A program made the position numbers and the translations under genes. From positions 15,670,830 through 15,734,829 of the forward strand of contig BSYO01000008.1 of NCBI GenBank assembly GCA_033239525.1: a DNA stretch of 64,000 bases. The letters are read 5' to 3'. Below are positions 1 to 11,090 of the stretch, one piece after another; position 1 is the first letter of the stretch, and each line of letters begins with the position of its first letter. Origin of the DNA: Nepenthes gracilis (Eukaryota; Streptophyta; Magnoliopsida; Caryophyllales; Nepenthaceae). The notes beneath the pieces are model-generated. The model made no database searches. It was not told where the DNA came from and saw only the letters and a program-made list of their open reading frames with translations.

Positions 1-420
1 AATAGCATATCGATTACTTCTGGACATTTTGCTCACCATAAAGCTAATGCTTCCTATTGATAGGTTTTCATGCCTCACTCTCCGCTTGTTATCACGGAGT
101 CATTATAAAGCACTTTGTCACATGGAGCCCTCATACTTACGTCCATCCCCTCAAGTATAGCATACAAAAGAACGTCTAGAACGTGATTGAGGGTCTTATC
201 TTATTTTCCATCCCTGAAACTACCGGCAATATTGATCCCTTCGGCCATTGTTGGACAGTGTCCACTGGCACCTAACCTAATGGAGACTCTTGTTTGTCCT
301 TGTATCATGCTGAGAGCCCGTTGTCCATTAAAGTATAGCTCACTTATATGATGTGTAGCCTCTCGACTCACTGCAGCACCCCCAGGGGACACCATATTCC
401 CTTTATAGAGGATATTAAAT
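1..420. other. Possible organelle-derived block (group II intron-like)
   Basis: This stretch is visibly richer in G+C than the AT-rich DNA after it. On the minus strand it has the texture of plant mitochondrial group II intron domain I, with short paired blocks such as a CTCCGTGATAACAAGCGGAG hairpin-like segment near 85-105. A 64-codon open frame on the minus strand (201-395) resembles no protein I know. I infer a nuclear copy of mitochondrial DNA, at low confidence; an unrecognised dispersed repeat is the alternative. Confidence 0.25.
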
Positions 421-1930
421 AATTATGGAATTTCAAAAGTATATGTTGGACTGTCCCGACTTTCACTATGGGGAAAAATTATCTGAAAATTACTTCATAG
501 AAAAATTTAAGGATGCGGGAAAAAGTTTTAAAAACTATTCGGCCTTGGTCAGATTTATACATTATGCAGTCTTCCAAGGTCTTTGATTTCTTGTTCCTTT
601 TATTTTTATTTTTATTTTTTATTTTTTTGCTGGGAAGCATCATGATTTGTTGGTCTTGTCCATTAAATTGTCTATTTGGAGTTTCCCTGCCTCATTTATT
701 GTCATGAATAATAATGGCAGTGAACTAGAGAAAGTGAGGAAGATGATGGGCTCACAGTAATTGGATGCTAGCATGCTCATGCCAGATGTTATTGGGATTG
801 ACAACCTTTGGCACAAAGAAAGAGTGTTGAAGTTGTACTGCTGAGTTGGTCTGATGTTCTTATCAGAAGCCAGAGGCTGCTTCCCAATCCCAATGAAAGC
901 TGCTCCAGTGACTCTTTGCTTTTGAACTATTTATGGTGGTTTTCCTTTTCCGTAAGATCAATGCTATGGAACTGCAGAAATAATCTGTGCGGGGAAATAC
1001 TGTATGTTTTACTTTAATGTGTTCCATCAGCAGTTTTATTGAAGCATGGAATGCAGGTTATTCATCTTCCAACGTGATTTTCCTTTTTTTTTTTTTTTTT
1101 TCTCTATGTGAATCAGTGAAGATCTCGATTGTTTGTGTTTCATGTTGCATTTGATGGATTAATTTACCATCTAAGCTGGCATAAGTTACCCTTGAGTGGC
1201 AGTGTTACTGAAATTGGACTGGCTGCTGGGAACAGGCTCTGTCTTTAGCCCTGTTTGCGTCACATTCTATTATCAGATGGGTTGAACTAGGAAAAATTGG
1301 ACGACCAGATGACCTAGATGAAATGGAAGGAAAGCTGACATTTTCTCTGTTCCTCCTCGAGTCCAATTTCCAAAATTAGGTGATGTTTCTTGCTGATGGC
1401 TATGCTGTTTGTTCTGTACTGTTGTGGCCATTTTGCTTTTAGTTGCTTGTTTTATTGAGCACTGCGAGCATTTTTCCTGGCTCAATGTTGTGAACATGCT
1501 ACGTTATTCAAGACACTAGATATCATTCAGCTAACTTTCACCCAAGTCTAATTTCAGAAGTGCTCTTGGTCAGCTTAATTCTACTTTTGAGCTTGCTGAA
1601 TGTTGCAATATTGCAACATCATTAAAGTGCTTAGTGGAGGACGTTTAGTGGCAACTTAGTTATAAACTTATGTTTCATCATTAAATCTTTTAGTGATAAA
1701 TTTATGATATATAGTGAATTTTTATTGCGAAAGTGTAAATTGCGGTGAATTGACCTTTTCCCTGTTATGTAAATTTCACCATTTACTATTTGAACATATA
1801 TGAAATGTATGGGTGTGTAAGAAACTACTACAACCCGTCTACATCTTTCCCTCTCCACTTTTTTTTCTCTCTATTATTCACAAACTAGCAATTTAAACTT
1901 AAATTTCAAAATTGAACTTCGTATTGGAGC
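421..1930. other. No recognisable gene
   Basis: AT-rich DNA with a 20-base T run near 1083-1100. Short stretches around 720-830 and 1260-1350 read like fragments of coding or UTR sequence, but no frame stays open and no family is recognisable. I see no RNA gene here. Confidence 0.4.
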
Positions 1931-2752
1931 TGATATGTCTATGGATTCAAATTATCGAACGAATTAGAGAGTTATCTTATTTGGGAGTTCGATTGGAAAC
2001 AAGTTTGGTCTTCGTTACTCTGAATTTGGATCTTTCACAACATAATAAACGAACAATAGGTAAAAAGAATATGAGACTTGCTCTATAGTATATCATCCGA
2101 CTCTTTAACTAGTAGTCTTTCTAATTGGTTGAGAAAGCTGAGAGGGAAAGAATGTAAGAATGTGAGTAGAATGGAGATTAAGTGTTTGATGGAGGACTGA
2201 ATTTCGATCGATGCACTCCAAGGAGTGAGCGGCTTTAAGGTGCTGCACTCATAGGGATAATAGCTTTTAGAGAGATGCACTTATATGTCTGATTGGCTTT
2301 TGGAGTAATACACTCGTGTCTGAATGGCTTGACTATCTAAATATTTTGTTAATCGAGGTCCCCCTTTTTTCAGTGGAGGAAAGGGTATATTTATAGTATC
2401 GATATCAGTTTGGCTGTCTCCCGACATTTTGCCTCTGCAGTTATGAGGGACGTTGTATAACTACCACGTGTTTAATACCTCAATAATCATGTGGGGCGTT
2501 ACTTATGTAATTGTCGTCTACATTTATCGATTGGACTATCACGATTTTCGACCGTTGGATTTGGTTTGTAACCGTTGGAACTGTCCATTAATTATTGATA
2601 AGTGCCTATTTATTGTTGGACAGTTTCGGGGCAAACTATTTAGGTTAACCGTTGTATCTTTTAGATCTTGGGCCTAGTGGGTCTTGGTGGGCCGCCGCTG
2701 TTTGTGCTATTCTTCCTTTAGCGTACTAAGCTCTGGGTTAACCTATGAACTG
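1931..2752 (-). repeat. Tat-element LTR, left copy (3' LTR in element orientation)
   Basis: It aligns along its whole length with 15354-16626 once the TRIM there is removed. In the minus orientation it begins near TGACAGTTCATAGG and ends with TCA. Shared landmarks are the GTGTTTGATGGAGGA segment near 2180, the GCACTC-rich block near 2210-2290 and the TCTTTTAGATCTTGGG segment near 2656. It also gives the empty site for the TRIM found in the other LTR. Confidence 0.8.
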
Positions 2753-4220
2753 TCATGCCTATCACTAGCCTTCCATACTGGGAGGTTTGAATTCTCAAAT
2801 CCTAATATGTTTACGATAGAACGTTAGCTGCAGATCTTCATGAATGCTAATTCCCCAAATATTTTGCAAATTTGTTGCTCTATTTGACAGGATTTGATTC
2901 GATTATTCACCATCAATGTAGAAATATGTATTTCCTCGGATTAATTGCATGCTGATGTTCCCTTTCGAATATAAATGGAGAGGCTCTCTATATTTTGTAT
3001 CATGAAGCATTTTATCTGGTAAGGAGTGGGATCGTTCAAAGCTAACATGGAGCTTTTACTACCAAAAGCTAGAATTGGAGGGAGTTTTTCTCCAATGTTT
3101 GAAGTTGAGATCCGAGGATACGCCTGAAGTCTATCTTGATTACTCTCTTTTATATGAAAATTCACATTGATTTTCTTCTTTTGCCGTGGCCAAAACCAGG
3201 CCTTCATCATCTAAGCAAAATATCGGGTTTTAGGGGGTGATTTTTTTCTCTTCTTGTATGTGTTGGACGATTCTCTTTGCTGCAAATTAGAAGAGGACTG
3301 TCTTGGACTCTGATTAGGGGAAGGTTGTTCATCTTCCCGTCCGTTTCAGGGACTCTACTATTCTACAACTCTTAAGAAGATTGCTTCCGGTTCTGGTTGG
3401 GGAGAGAATTTTTTTTTTTCATTTGCCTCTCTTTTTAGGATGGGTGCAGTTCTTAAGGGAACTGCTCCCCAATCCTATGGGGAGGGTTTTTCCACTCTTT
3501 TCCATCTAAAATAGGCAGTTTGATGAGTAACGTTGTTGTGTTGAAGGGATGAGCTTTTCTCATGCTTTCATTCATTCCATGGTCAGACTATTGTAGTCAG
3601 GTCACTACTTCATATATTATTTATTTCCTTTTGAGTAATACTTTTGCTGTGGCAAGTTTGTACTTTATCAAATGAATTAATGAATGAAACTTTTCGAGCT
3701 TTGTTTGTCTATATTGTATGGCTCCAATATTCTTATATATTTTGAATAGTTGAACTGCTTGAATCTATCTTTTATCGTCGCATAACCTCTAACAATCTGA
3801 TAATTCGGTCAATTGACAGCTCAATCTTTTGATAATGTGACTTATAATAATTTATCCTGAACGCTTGGTTGGGATGTCAATTAATCGAATCAGTGTCGAG
3901 CATGTCAAGGTCATGTGTCGATAGTTTGCTGTCTTGGAAAGTGAAGTGTTAGGGTATCTTAAGCGACGCTACGTTGAAGATTCGCCAATCTAGTCGTCAG
4001 AGCCGCAAGCTATCTGCAGGCTACGCAGAGAGACGTAGCATCAAACCATCATTACTAGTACAATGAAATTGACGTGCCACAATACTCTTTAGTGCGGATA
4101 AGTGTCTCAACCATTTTGGGGATGTGTTTCTTTGGTACCCTTGAACGATGCCCTTTTTTGGCTAAAATCTTGACTATTTAAACTCTGGCCGCCGGTCATT
4201 TCTACACTTCTTCGTTCTTC
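2753..4220. other. Element interior or unassigned DNA without a recognisable frame
   Basis: This lies between the left LTR and the antisense frame. An 89-codon minus-strand open frame (2941-3210) is rich in Lys and Ser and matches nothing I know. In a Tat element it would be the non-coding part next to the 3' LTR, but no polypurine tract is clear. It may also include unrelated inserted DNA. Confidence 0.4.
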
Positions 4221-4458
4221 GTATCGCTCTACCCTGATTTGCTCTTTTCTCTTTTTTTGCTTTCATGGCTTCTCGAACTATTCCCCAGGGCGTCGCTGTG
4301 ATCAAATCTGTCCTCATTGGTAAAAAAAGTGGAGGCTTTGTATCGCTCTACCATGGTTTGCTCTTTTCTCTTTTTTTACTTTCATGGCTTCTCAAACTGC
4401 TCCCCAGGGCGTCGTTGTGATCGAATCTGTCCTTATTGGTAAAAAAGTTGAGCCTTTG
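4221..4458 (+). repeat. 119-bp tandem duplication over the start of the antisense frame
   Basis: Two adjacent copies of 119 bp (4221-4339 and 4340-4458) both contain the leader CTCTTTTCTCTTTTTTT and a start codon (4265 and 4384) followed by codons for M-A-S-[RQ]-T. Because 119 is not a multiple of three, the first start runs out of frame within 52 codons; only the second start leads into the longer frame. Confidence 0.85.
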
Positions 4459-6522
4459 TATGAAAAGTACAATATTCTGAGCACAATTCCATACATAATG
4501 CCCAGGGATGAAAATAAGGCTTGTGCTCTCAGGATTGGATTTATTACCATCTACAAGGCCCATCTGAAGGGACGCTTGTATTCCATTTGCGAAGAAGTTG
4601 TATGAGATCTTGGAGGCTTTGGAGATCTCAGTGGCTTGCCTCCACCCTAATTCTCTTTGATATTTGGTTTATTTATGAGTCTTCTTTCATTCCAACAAAC
4701 TTCTCTTAGATACTTAAGCCGTAAAAGTAATCTTTCGGTTCAACTAAGCTGTAGATTGGATTTCTTTCACCCCCCACAAAAAGTATAAAATAAGTGGAGA
4801 AAATCCAGATTTAATAAAGAGTTAGAAGGATCAGTTCTTTTATATAACAGTTCCTTTTGAATGGAGACTTTCCAATAATTTGTGTCCAGTCAACAGTGTC
4901 TACGTCGGTGATTTTCAACCGATAAAGGATGCTCTGACAAGGCTTTTCGAAGTGAATGTAGCCATCCTACATCATACGGATCACTGACTCTCCTGGAAGG
5001 CAATCATCGAGACTCAGTGGGAGATCAAGGTGGAAGGGAGTGACATTACTATCATTTCGTTTCGCCAGTCCAAGAGGAAGTTGGGAGAGTTGTTCATCCA
5101 CGACTCTCCTAAAAGGGAAGCCGGCTGGTGGTCCCTCCCTTGCCGATCGTTTTTTAACTCAATTGTGTCATCGACGAGGCTTATAAAGCGGAGATTGCAC
5201 TTCATGTTAGTGAATCATCACGAAAGCTGAGTACTGCTCATTCTTCTCCAGTCAACTCGATTTTTAAAGAGACGATCAGATTAGTTTAGGGCGGTGAGCC
5301 CCTAATTAATTCTGCTGTTGGAATAAATGACCGTTCAACTCATAAATCAAGTGAACTGATTGACGCTCCAACTGTGGTCAATACAGGGTTCCAATATTGG
5401 TCACTTCCTCGCTTGATTCACCTGTCTCCACTCCTATTGTTTTTATTGATGATGGGTGCTAATAACGATCAGGAAACCAAAGAAATAGTTGGAAATAATT
5501 TAGAGACCATGACTGTTGGGGAGGTGCCTTGCCCAGAGTCATCAACACTTGAGCTCCTTGAAGCTTCAAGCGTATCTCCATCTCCTTTGGATTTTGAGGT
5601 GCCATTTTACTGCCATGCACTACCTCTATAGTATTGTAGTCTTCCATTTTCATTTGGACTCGAGGATTCTCCCTGTCCATTTTTTTCAGAGGATCTATTT
5701 CATCAGGAAGGTCCATCTCTCCTTGAAGTATTGCCCGCATAGCTCTTCATTCTATAATTATGTTCTTTATTATTGTTCCTGACTGACAGTTCTATTTTGC
5801 TTGACAGTCGTAGGAAGTGCTTCGCCTGATGGCGGAGGTTTTGTATCGACAAAATGTTGAGATTTCTCGGTTATCTGACTGCAGTACTCAAAGAGATGGA
5901 GATTTGGGTGGATATTGCTATTGTCAAGGCCCAACAGAGTCGAGAATGGGCCGCTTTCCTCGACTGAGAGCTATCTGAGTCTCAAATGAGATCCCAAAAG
6001 CTCTCAGATGAAAGATCTCTGGTTCTGTATCAAATCTCTTCACTCAAGGACAGGCTTCAAGAAGTTGAGCTGCAATTTACCAATCTCCGAAGTAAGTGCG
6101 CTCAACTTAAAGGGGAGTTAAGGACTTGCCTTCGTCTAGAAGAAGTTGGTCATGCGCTGGACGATGAATTCTGGGACAGCATTCATCATTTCAGATGGAT
6201 TGTGTCGTTGGCTACTCCCGACTTTCCTCTTGGCTTCCTCGATCCAAGAAATGTTGAAGTTCTTCACTCATCAGATTTAGTTGATTTCCTCGAGACAGGA
6301 GGGGAGCATTCACCACATTCAACAGGGGACTCTCGACCTTATAATAGTTGCTCTGTTCGAGTTGTAGGCATTGGGCAGTATCTTGTTATCCTTGGACGGA
6401 CACTTCACATTATAAATATTGATTCAATAGTAAATCAAATAGATCATTTTGATCATTTCCACCGATATTTTCGAGTTTATGTTGAACCTCTTTGCTCAAC
6501 ACTTGTTTTGTTTGCCACCTAA
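4384..6522 (+). pseudogene. aORF of the Tat element (transposase_28-like protein), decayed
   Basis: The role of aORF proteins is unknown. They are encoded antisense to gag-pol between integrase and the 3' LTR in many Tat-lineage elements and usually carry the Pfam transposase_28 ('putative gypsy type transposon') domain. Here the first frame (4384-4605, 73 codons) shows the expected pattern: a short N-terminus, a Y-x-K-Y-N-I segment, then R-I-G-F-I-T-I-Y-K-A-H-L-K-G. Further pieces run through 4610-4720, 5014-5230 and 5374-5630 in different frames. The 3' piece (5986-6522, 178 codons) begins with a heptad-like, Lys/Glu/Leu-rich segment consistent with the C-terminal coiled coil usual in these proteins. 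At least four frame breaks separate the pieces. Identification rests on position, strand and these patterns, not on a search. Confidence 0.6.
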
Positions 6523-7039
6523 GAATTGTTGCCAGGCATGGTTGAACGTGTTTGCCTGTTTGTGCTCATTACTGTGAGAGGATGTCATAACATTGAGAAA
6601 GATTCTTTAAGGCTAACTAGGTTTAGTTGCCACAGTTGCCGAGTTTTGACAGAGCCTAGACCGTCACCCACACTTAACTGATGGGAACCATCCTTGTTAG
6701 AAGAAGTTGTTGCACTTGTACATTGAGTTCTAGACCGTCGATCGTTGTCGACTAATGGTGCTCGTTCCTATTGAAAAAAATTGTTGCCTGCATGCTAAAA
6801 AACCCCATAAGGTTTTATTTTATTTTGACCGCTTTAGAGGGGTTAGACGTTTGTCTTTAAGCCCCCGAGCCATTATCCTCAACCTCGTTTGGGTCATTTG
6901 GTTATATGGACCGAGGTTTTGACCATACTTTTAGTAGGTTAGTTTGCAAGTGAAGAATTTCACCTAACTTAAGAGCAATGCGGGTCTTTGAGTTTACAAA
7001 GTAGAACACAATCTCACACGAACATGAACAATATAATAA
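6523..7039. other. Spacer between aORF and integrase relic
   Basis: No open frame or repeat is recognised. By position it separates the converging ends of the element's antisense frame and pol. Confidence 0.4.
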
Positions 7040-7421
7040 ATGAATGCTTAATTTATTAATTAAAACATGTTACATCATACAAACAGTTTACATGACATGT
7101 ACTAGATTTACCTGTGCTTGGCAATGGACTATTGATGATATTTTTTTGAGGTGGGTGAAGTTCCTTATCCTTAGACTAATTTTTCATTCTGAGTATATAG
7201 CTTGTATGCACTGTTTTGGAGAATCGCGAAAATTAGGAATAGCCCTCCTAATTCGGGAATAGCTTATTCTAGTCGGCAGTTTTTCCTATTGCCTTTATGG
7301 TCTATAGAACGAGATTTTCCACCTCAAATTGGTGTACTTTCACCTTCTTGTTATAGTATTGAGAAATTCGTTACTGATAAGCAGTCGTACGCAATCTTGC
7401 TACGTCTCAGGCTTCTTCAAC
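7040..7421 (-). pseudogene. Tat integrase, C-terminal part (split from 10150 onward)
   Basis: Read on the minus strand from 7421 down, the translation gives V-E-E-A-stop-D-V-A-R-L-R-T-T-A-Y-Q, then S-Q-Y-Y-N-K-K-V and F-E-V-E-N-L-V-L. This is the integrase C-terminus of Tat-type pol, where the family reads roughly EVR..AR.R.AAY..R...YYN..V..R.F..GDLVLR. It continues the chain that stops at 10150, so the 2.7 kb between is an insertion. Several stops are present. Confidence 0.75.
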
Positions 7422-7962
7422 TGTGACAGACTGTATTTTCTACCAAAAATCTGACAGAGTTTTTTCTATAATACAGCTGCCAAACAAATACAAAATCTAT
7501 TAAATATCCTGAACAACATATAGTCAAACACCACACAACCAAAAAAAATCCATCGGATACAACCAAGCACAATCGGACAAACACAACCAACCATATAGGA
7601 TCCTAAACCACAATAAACAATATGTGGCACAGACGTCATAATTTCAGGTACAACATTGGCTCAAATAAGATACTACTAGGTACTTTCTTAAAACATATAA
7701 ATCTATGAAAGTAACTATACTCGTCGAATATGGCAGAAACTATATTACAAAAATAGCATTATCATTGCCAACATAAATGACCATTAAAACAATACAAAAT
7801 ATTCCAAAAGGTATTTATTTATAAACTAAGACTTCAAGCCATCCTCCAACATGTTTGAGTTTTCGACTAACAATCTTCCACTCTGCTCGATTGGGTGTAG
7901 GCTTGTGTTACTCTGGAGCAAAGAAAGCAGCAAGAGTGAACTAAAAACTTAGCAAGCGCAAT

Positions 7963-7964
<2 letters not shown>

Positions 7965-7996
<32 letters not shown>
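7965..7996. repeat. (TA)n microsatellite
   Basis: Sixteen uninterrupted AT dinucleotides inside the solo LTR. Confidence 0.95.
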
Positions 7997-7998
<2 letters not shown>

Positions 7999-9895
7999 AT
8001 GACATGCATAATTTCATATTCAAAACATAGTGATGTATATATGAAAGATAAATGTGCATATGATATTTAATTCATGATTTTAGAAATGAATGTTTTCATG
8101 ATTTGTTCCATATTTCTTTGGTTCGTTTCTTTATCATTTTCTTAATTATCTGTTTATTATTGAAAACTTATTTTGTTGAGGGATCGGGGCCAGTAGGCCT
8201 AACTGACCAAAGGAGCGATTGATCGTTGCCTAGATTGTGTTTAGTCCATACAATCTAAGGTTGATGTCCTCCTATTCTTGATCTAGAGGGGGGACCGTCT
8301 ACATATCAACCTTATAGACGGGGCCATAACCATATGCCTCAAGCAGCATTCATAACAAGTAACACCTTCCACTACAGTATATTAAAGCTTGTCAATGAAT
8401 ATCACCCGCTCAAAAATATGCGACCATGATACGCGGTCAGGGTATTCCTTGAATCTCCACTGCAATATCAATGGTCGGCCAAAGTATACTGCCCAATTTT
8501 CTCAGTCCAAATTCTTAATTTCTTATTTTCTTAGGAAAATTTTGCTTTTAAGTACATAATTCTTCTTTCATAGTTCTTCGTTTTCACTCAACTGGGGAGC
8601 GTTTCGTAATTTCATCAGTTCTTTGTCCTTTGTTTCCGAAAACAGTTCGTCAGATCATCACTTAATTGTAGAATCTCCTTCTTGAATTCTTTTTTCTTTA
8701 AACGTATTCAGATTTATATTTTCTTATTTCTTGTGAGTTTGGTTCCTCACGTATTCATAATTCATAAATAATTCTTCTTTGAAGCTTGGGGGGTTTGAGA
8801 ATTCATTTTCATTTACGTCAAATAGGATCATATGATTTTTGATTGATAATCTTTTCATAACTGGTTCTTGACATAGTTTTGGAATATACTCATTTGAAAT
8901 TTTCATGATATATGCATGAATGTTCATGAAGCTTGGATTAAGTAAGGAACTCTTATCCCCATAGGCCGAACATAACCTTCAAGCGTCAGGGCCTCAAATA
9001 CTTTTCCAAAAACATGCTATATAATTCCCGAAGCTAGATTCATACATAATTTATTGTCAATTCGGATAGATCCCTAAGGGGGGCATGGTTAGGGTTCCAG
9101 TAAGTATAAAACCCTACGAAATTGCAAATTCGGACACCTAATTGATAAATTAACTTATTTATAGTACGGGTAATAACATCCTAGAGCTAATTTATTCATC
9201 AATATCAATTTAATCGGTTAATTCCTTTGGGCCGTGGGTCAGGGTTCCAGTGAACGACTTTTCATATAATATCTCTCTCAATCGGATATCCAATTGATAA
9301 ATTAACATGTATAAGTTATAAGTATTGATATTCTAGACCCAAATTAAGTAAAAGTCCTAAATATTTGTGGGTAAAAAAGGTCTTGGGCATGAGTGAACAG
9401 CACCTCGCGGGAGTTAGGATTTTCGAGAGTGTAATGTCACTCAAAATTCGATATTCGAACATGAAATCGATGTATTATCATTCTTAGGCCATGGGTAATA
9501 CAATATATAAGCATATTCGCGTATCGAAACGATGATACCCGAAGAAAGCTAAATAAAAGTACAAGAAAACAAAAAAGGAGAATATAAGTGCACTTGCTTC
9601 AACCCAATCTATTACTTTTCCAATTAACTCCAAGTCAGAATCGGATCCAAAAGCCTCCATTTTCTCCTCTTCTCCTTCGCACAATCTCTCTCCTGCGCGG
9701 CTATCTCTCTCCACACGTGCAGTCGCCGTTGCTTGACCTCACCGTGGCAACCAGCCACCGCCACGCATGGTCATCGCCGGCCACCGCTGACCACCAGCGT
9801 GCCGTCTTCTTCCCCAATGAACCCTCCTGTATCTCCTCTTGCGAAACCCTCAAGTCCCTCGAGGCCCTCTCTCTCATTCTCTCCTTTCTACTTCT

Positions 9896-9896
9896 A

Positions 9897-9933
<37 letters not shown>

Positions 9934-9980
9934 GTTATTGTTATTGTTATTGTTATTGTTATTATTATTATTATTATATA
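9896..9980. repeat. (TTA)n/(TTG)n compound microsatellite
   Basis: Roughly thirteen TTA units, then alternating TTG/TTA units, then TTA again, ending in TTATATATTAA. Two overlapping plus-strand open frames (ending 9984 and 10049) read through it as poly-Tyr and poly-Ile tracts and are artefacts of the repeat. Confidence 0.95.
9971..9980 (-). promoter_or_regulatory. TATA-like box of the solo LTR
   Basis: TATATAATAA on the minus strand lies immediately upstream of the trinucleotide repeat and about 0.2 kb before the GC-rich leader. Its position within the LTR suits the core promoter; function is inferred only. Confidence 0.4.
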
Positions 9981-10149
9981 TTAATTCTTTTTTCTTTTAA
10001 TCCCAAAACTCAAATCTATGCACTTCGAATGCCGACTCAACAATTTTAAATATTCTTCAAAATTTTTATAATATTTAATTAATTTTTATCACATCTAAAT
10101 TACCCAAAAATAAATAAATAAATTCAATTAAATCGAATAAAAATATTCA

Positions 10150-11090
10150 TGATATTATATTAATGAAGTTGAGATATTCTCTGAGTTGTTGGGAATTGCT
10201 TTTAGGGTTGAAACTTTCGACTCGGAGGTTAGACAGACCGATCCCTACTGCGATGACTACTTCAGTCCCATAGTATAAATTAAAGGGTGTCTCTCGTGTG
10301 AGTTTTCTTGGTATCGTTCTGTAGGATCATAACACGGAAGATAGTTTATCCATCTAAAAGCTCCTACGTCTTCTAGCTTTATCTTCAACCCATGTTTTTG
10401 TTACTTCTACTTGCCCGTTTGCTTGTAAATATGCGACAAAAATGTGAACTAACTTGATTTCCAAACTTATGTAGTATTTGATAAATCTTTTGCTAATGAA
10501 TTGAATTCCATTATCTGTCACTCTGATCTAAAGAATTCCAAATTTGCGTATGATATTCTATTGAATGAATTCTATGGGGTTCTACTCAGTGATATGTGCT
10601 AGTGGGGAGGCTTATACCTACTTTGTGAAGTCGTTGATATTGATTATGACAAACTTTCTTTATTGGGTAATAGGCCTAATATGTTGAGCCCTTACTATGC
10701 GAACGACCATGATAATTATAAGGTCTATAGTTCTGTGTGTGGCTGATGAGGAATGTAATTTAGGATTTGACAATTTTCATGTTTTTTCACGAATTTTACA
10801 GCATCTTTCTTCATCGTTGACCTATAATATTCCTGCCACATGACCTTGAACATTAGATTCTTACCACCAATATGTGATCCACAAATCTCGAGATGTACCT
10901 CACTTACCGTGTAGTGAGCTTCTTCTAGTTAAGACACGACATATAGGAGACTAAATAACCTCGTTAGTATAATCGCCCATCTATGATGGTGTACCAGCCT
11001 ACTATCTTCTTTATGCATTTCGCATCATCCATATTTTTCAGTAGAAGGCCTTATATTAGGTACCTTTGTTAAGGAATCATCCAGTTCTTG
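10150..11090 (-). pseudogene. Tat integrase, zinc-finger and catalytic core part
   Basis: The minus-strand translation reads (with stops) M-W-Q-E-Y-Y-R-S-T-M-K-K-D-A, V-K-K-H-E-N-C-Q, then S-Y-R-T-I-P-R-K-L-T-R-E-T-P-F-N-L and V-E-S-F-N-P-K-S-N-S-Q-Q-L-R-E. These are the HHCC-region, core and C-terminal-core signatures of Ty3/gypsy integrase. The chain breaks off at 10150 and resumes at 7421. The gene joins RNase H upstream in the usual gypsy order. Confidence 0.75.

Larger units (their letters stand above)
7422..10149 (-). mobile_element. Solo LTR of a chromovirus-like gypsy element, nested in integrase
   Basis: In minus orientation it starts near TGAATATTTTTATTCG and ends CTGTCACA, directly abutting integrase codons on both sides. 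It contains a TATA-like box beside a TTA/TTG microsatellite, a GC-rich leader with clustered CG dinucleotides (9660-9800), and a module near 8180-8270 (AGATTGTATGG..ACACAATCTAG..AGGCCTACTGGC, minus strand). That module recurs on the plus strand at 21860-21990 in another solo LTR. No internal coding domain is present. A 5 bp target duplication is no longer recognisable, which suggests an old insertion. Confidence 0.65.

Noticed and set aside
9588..10049. 153-codon plus-strand frame ending in poly-Tyr
   Set aside because: The tail is a trinucleotide microsatellite and the front is an LTR leader in antisense.
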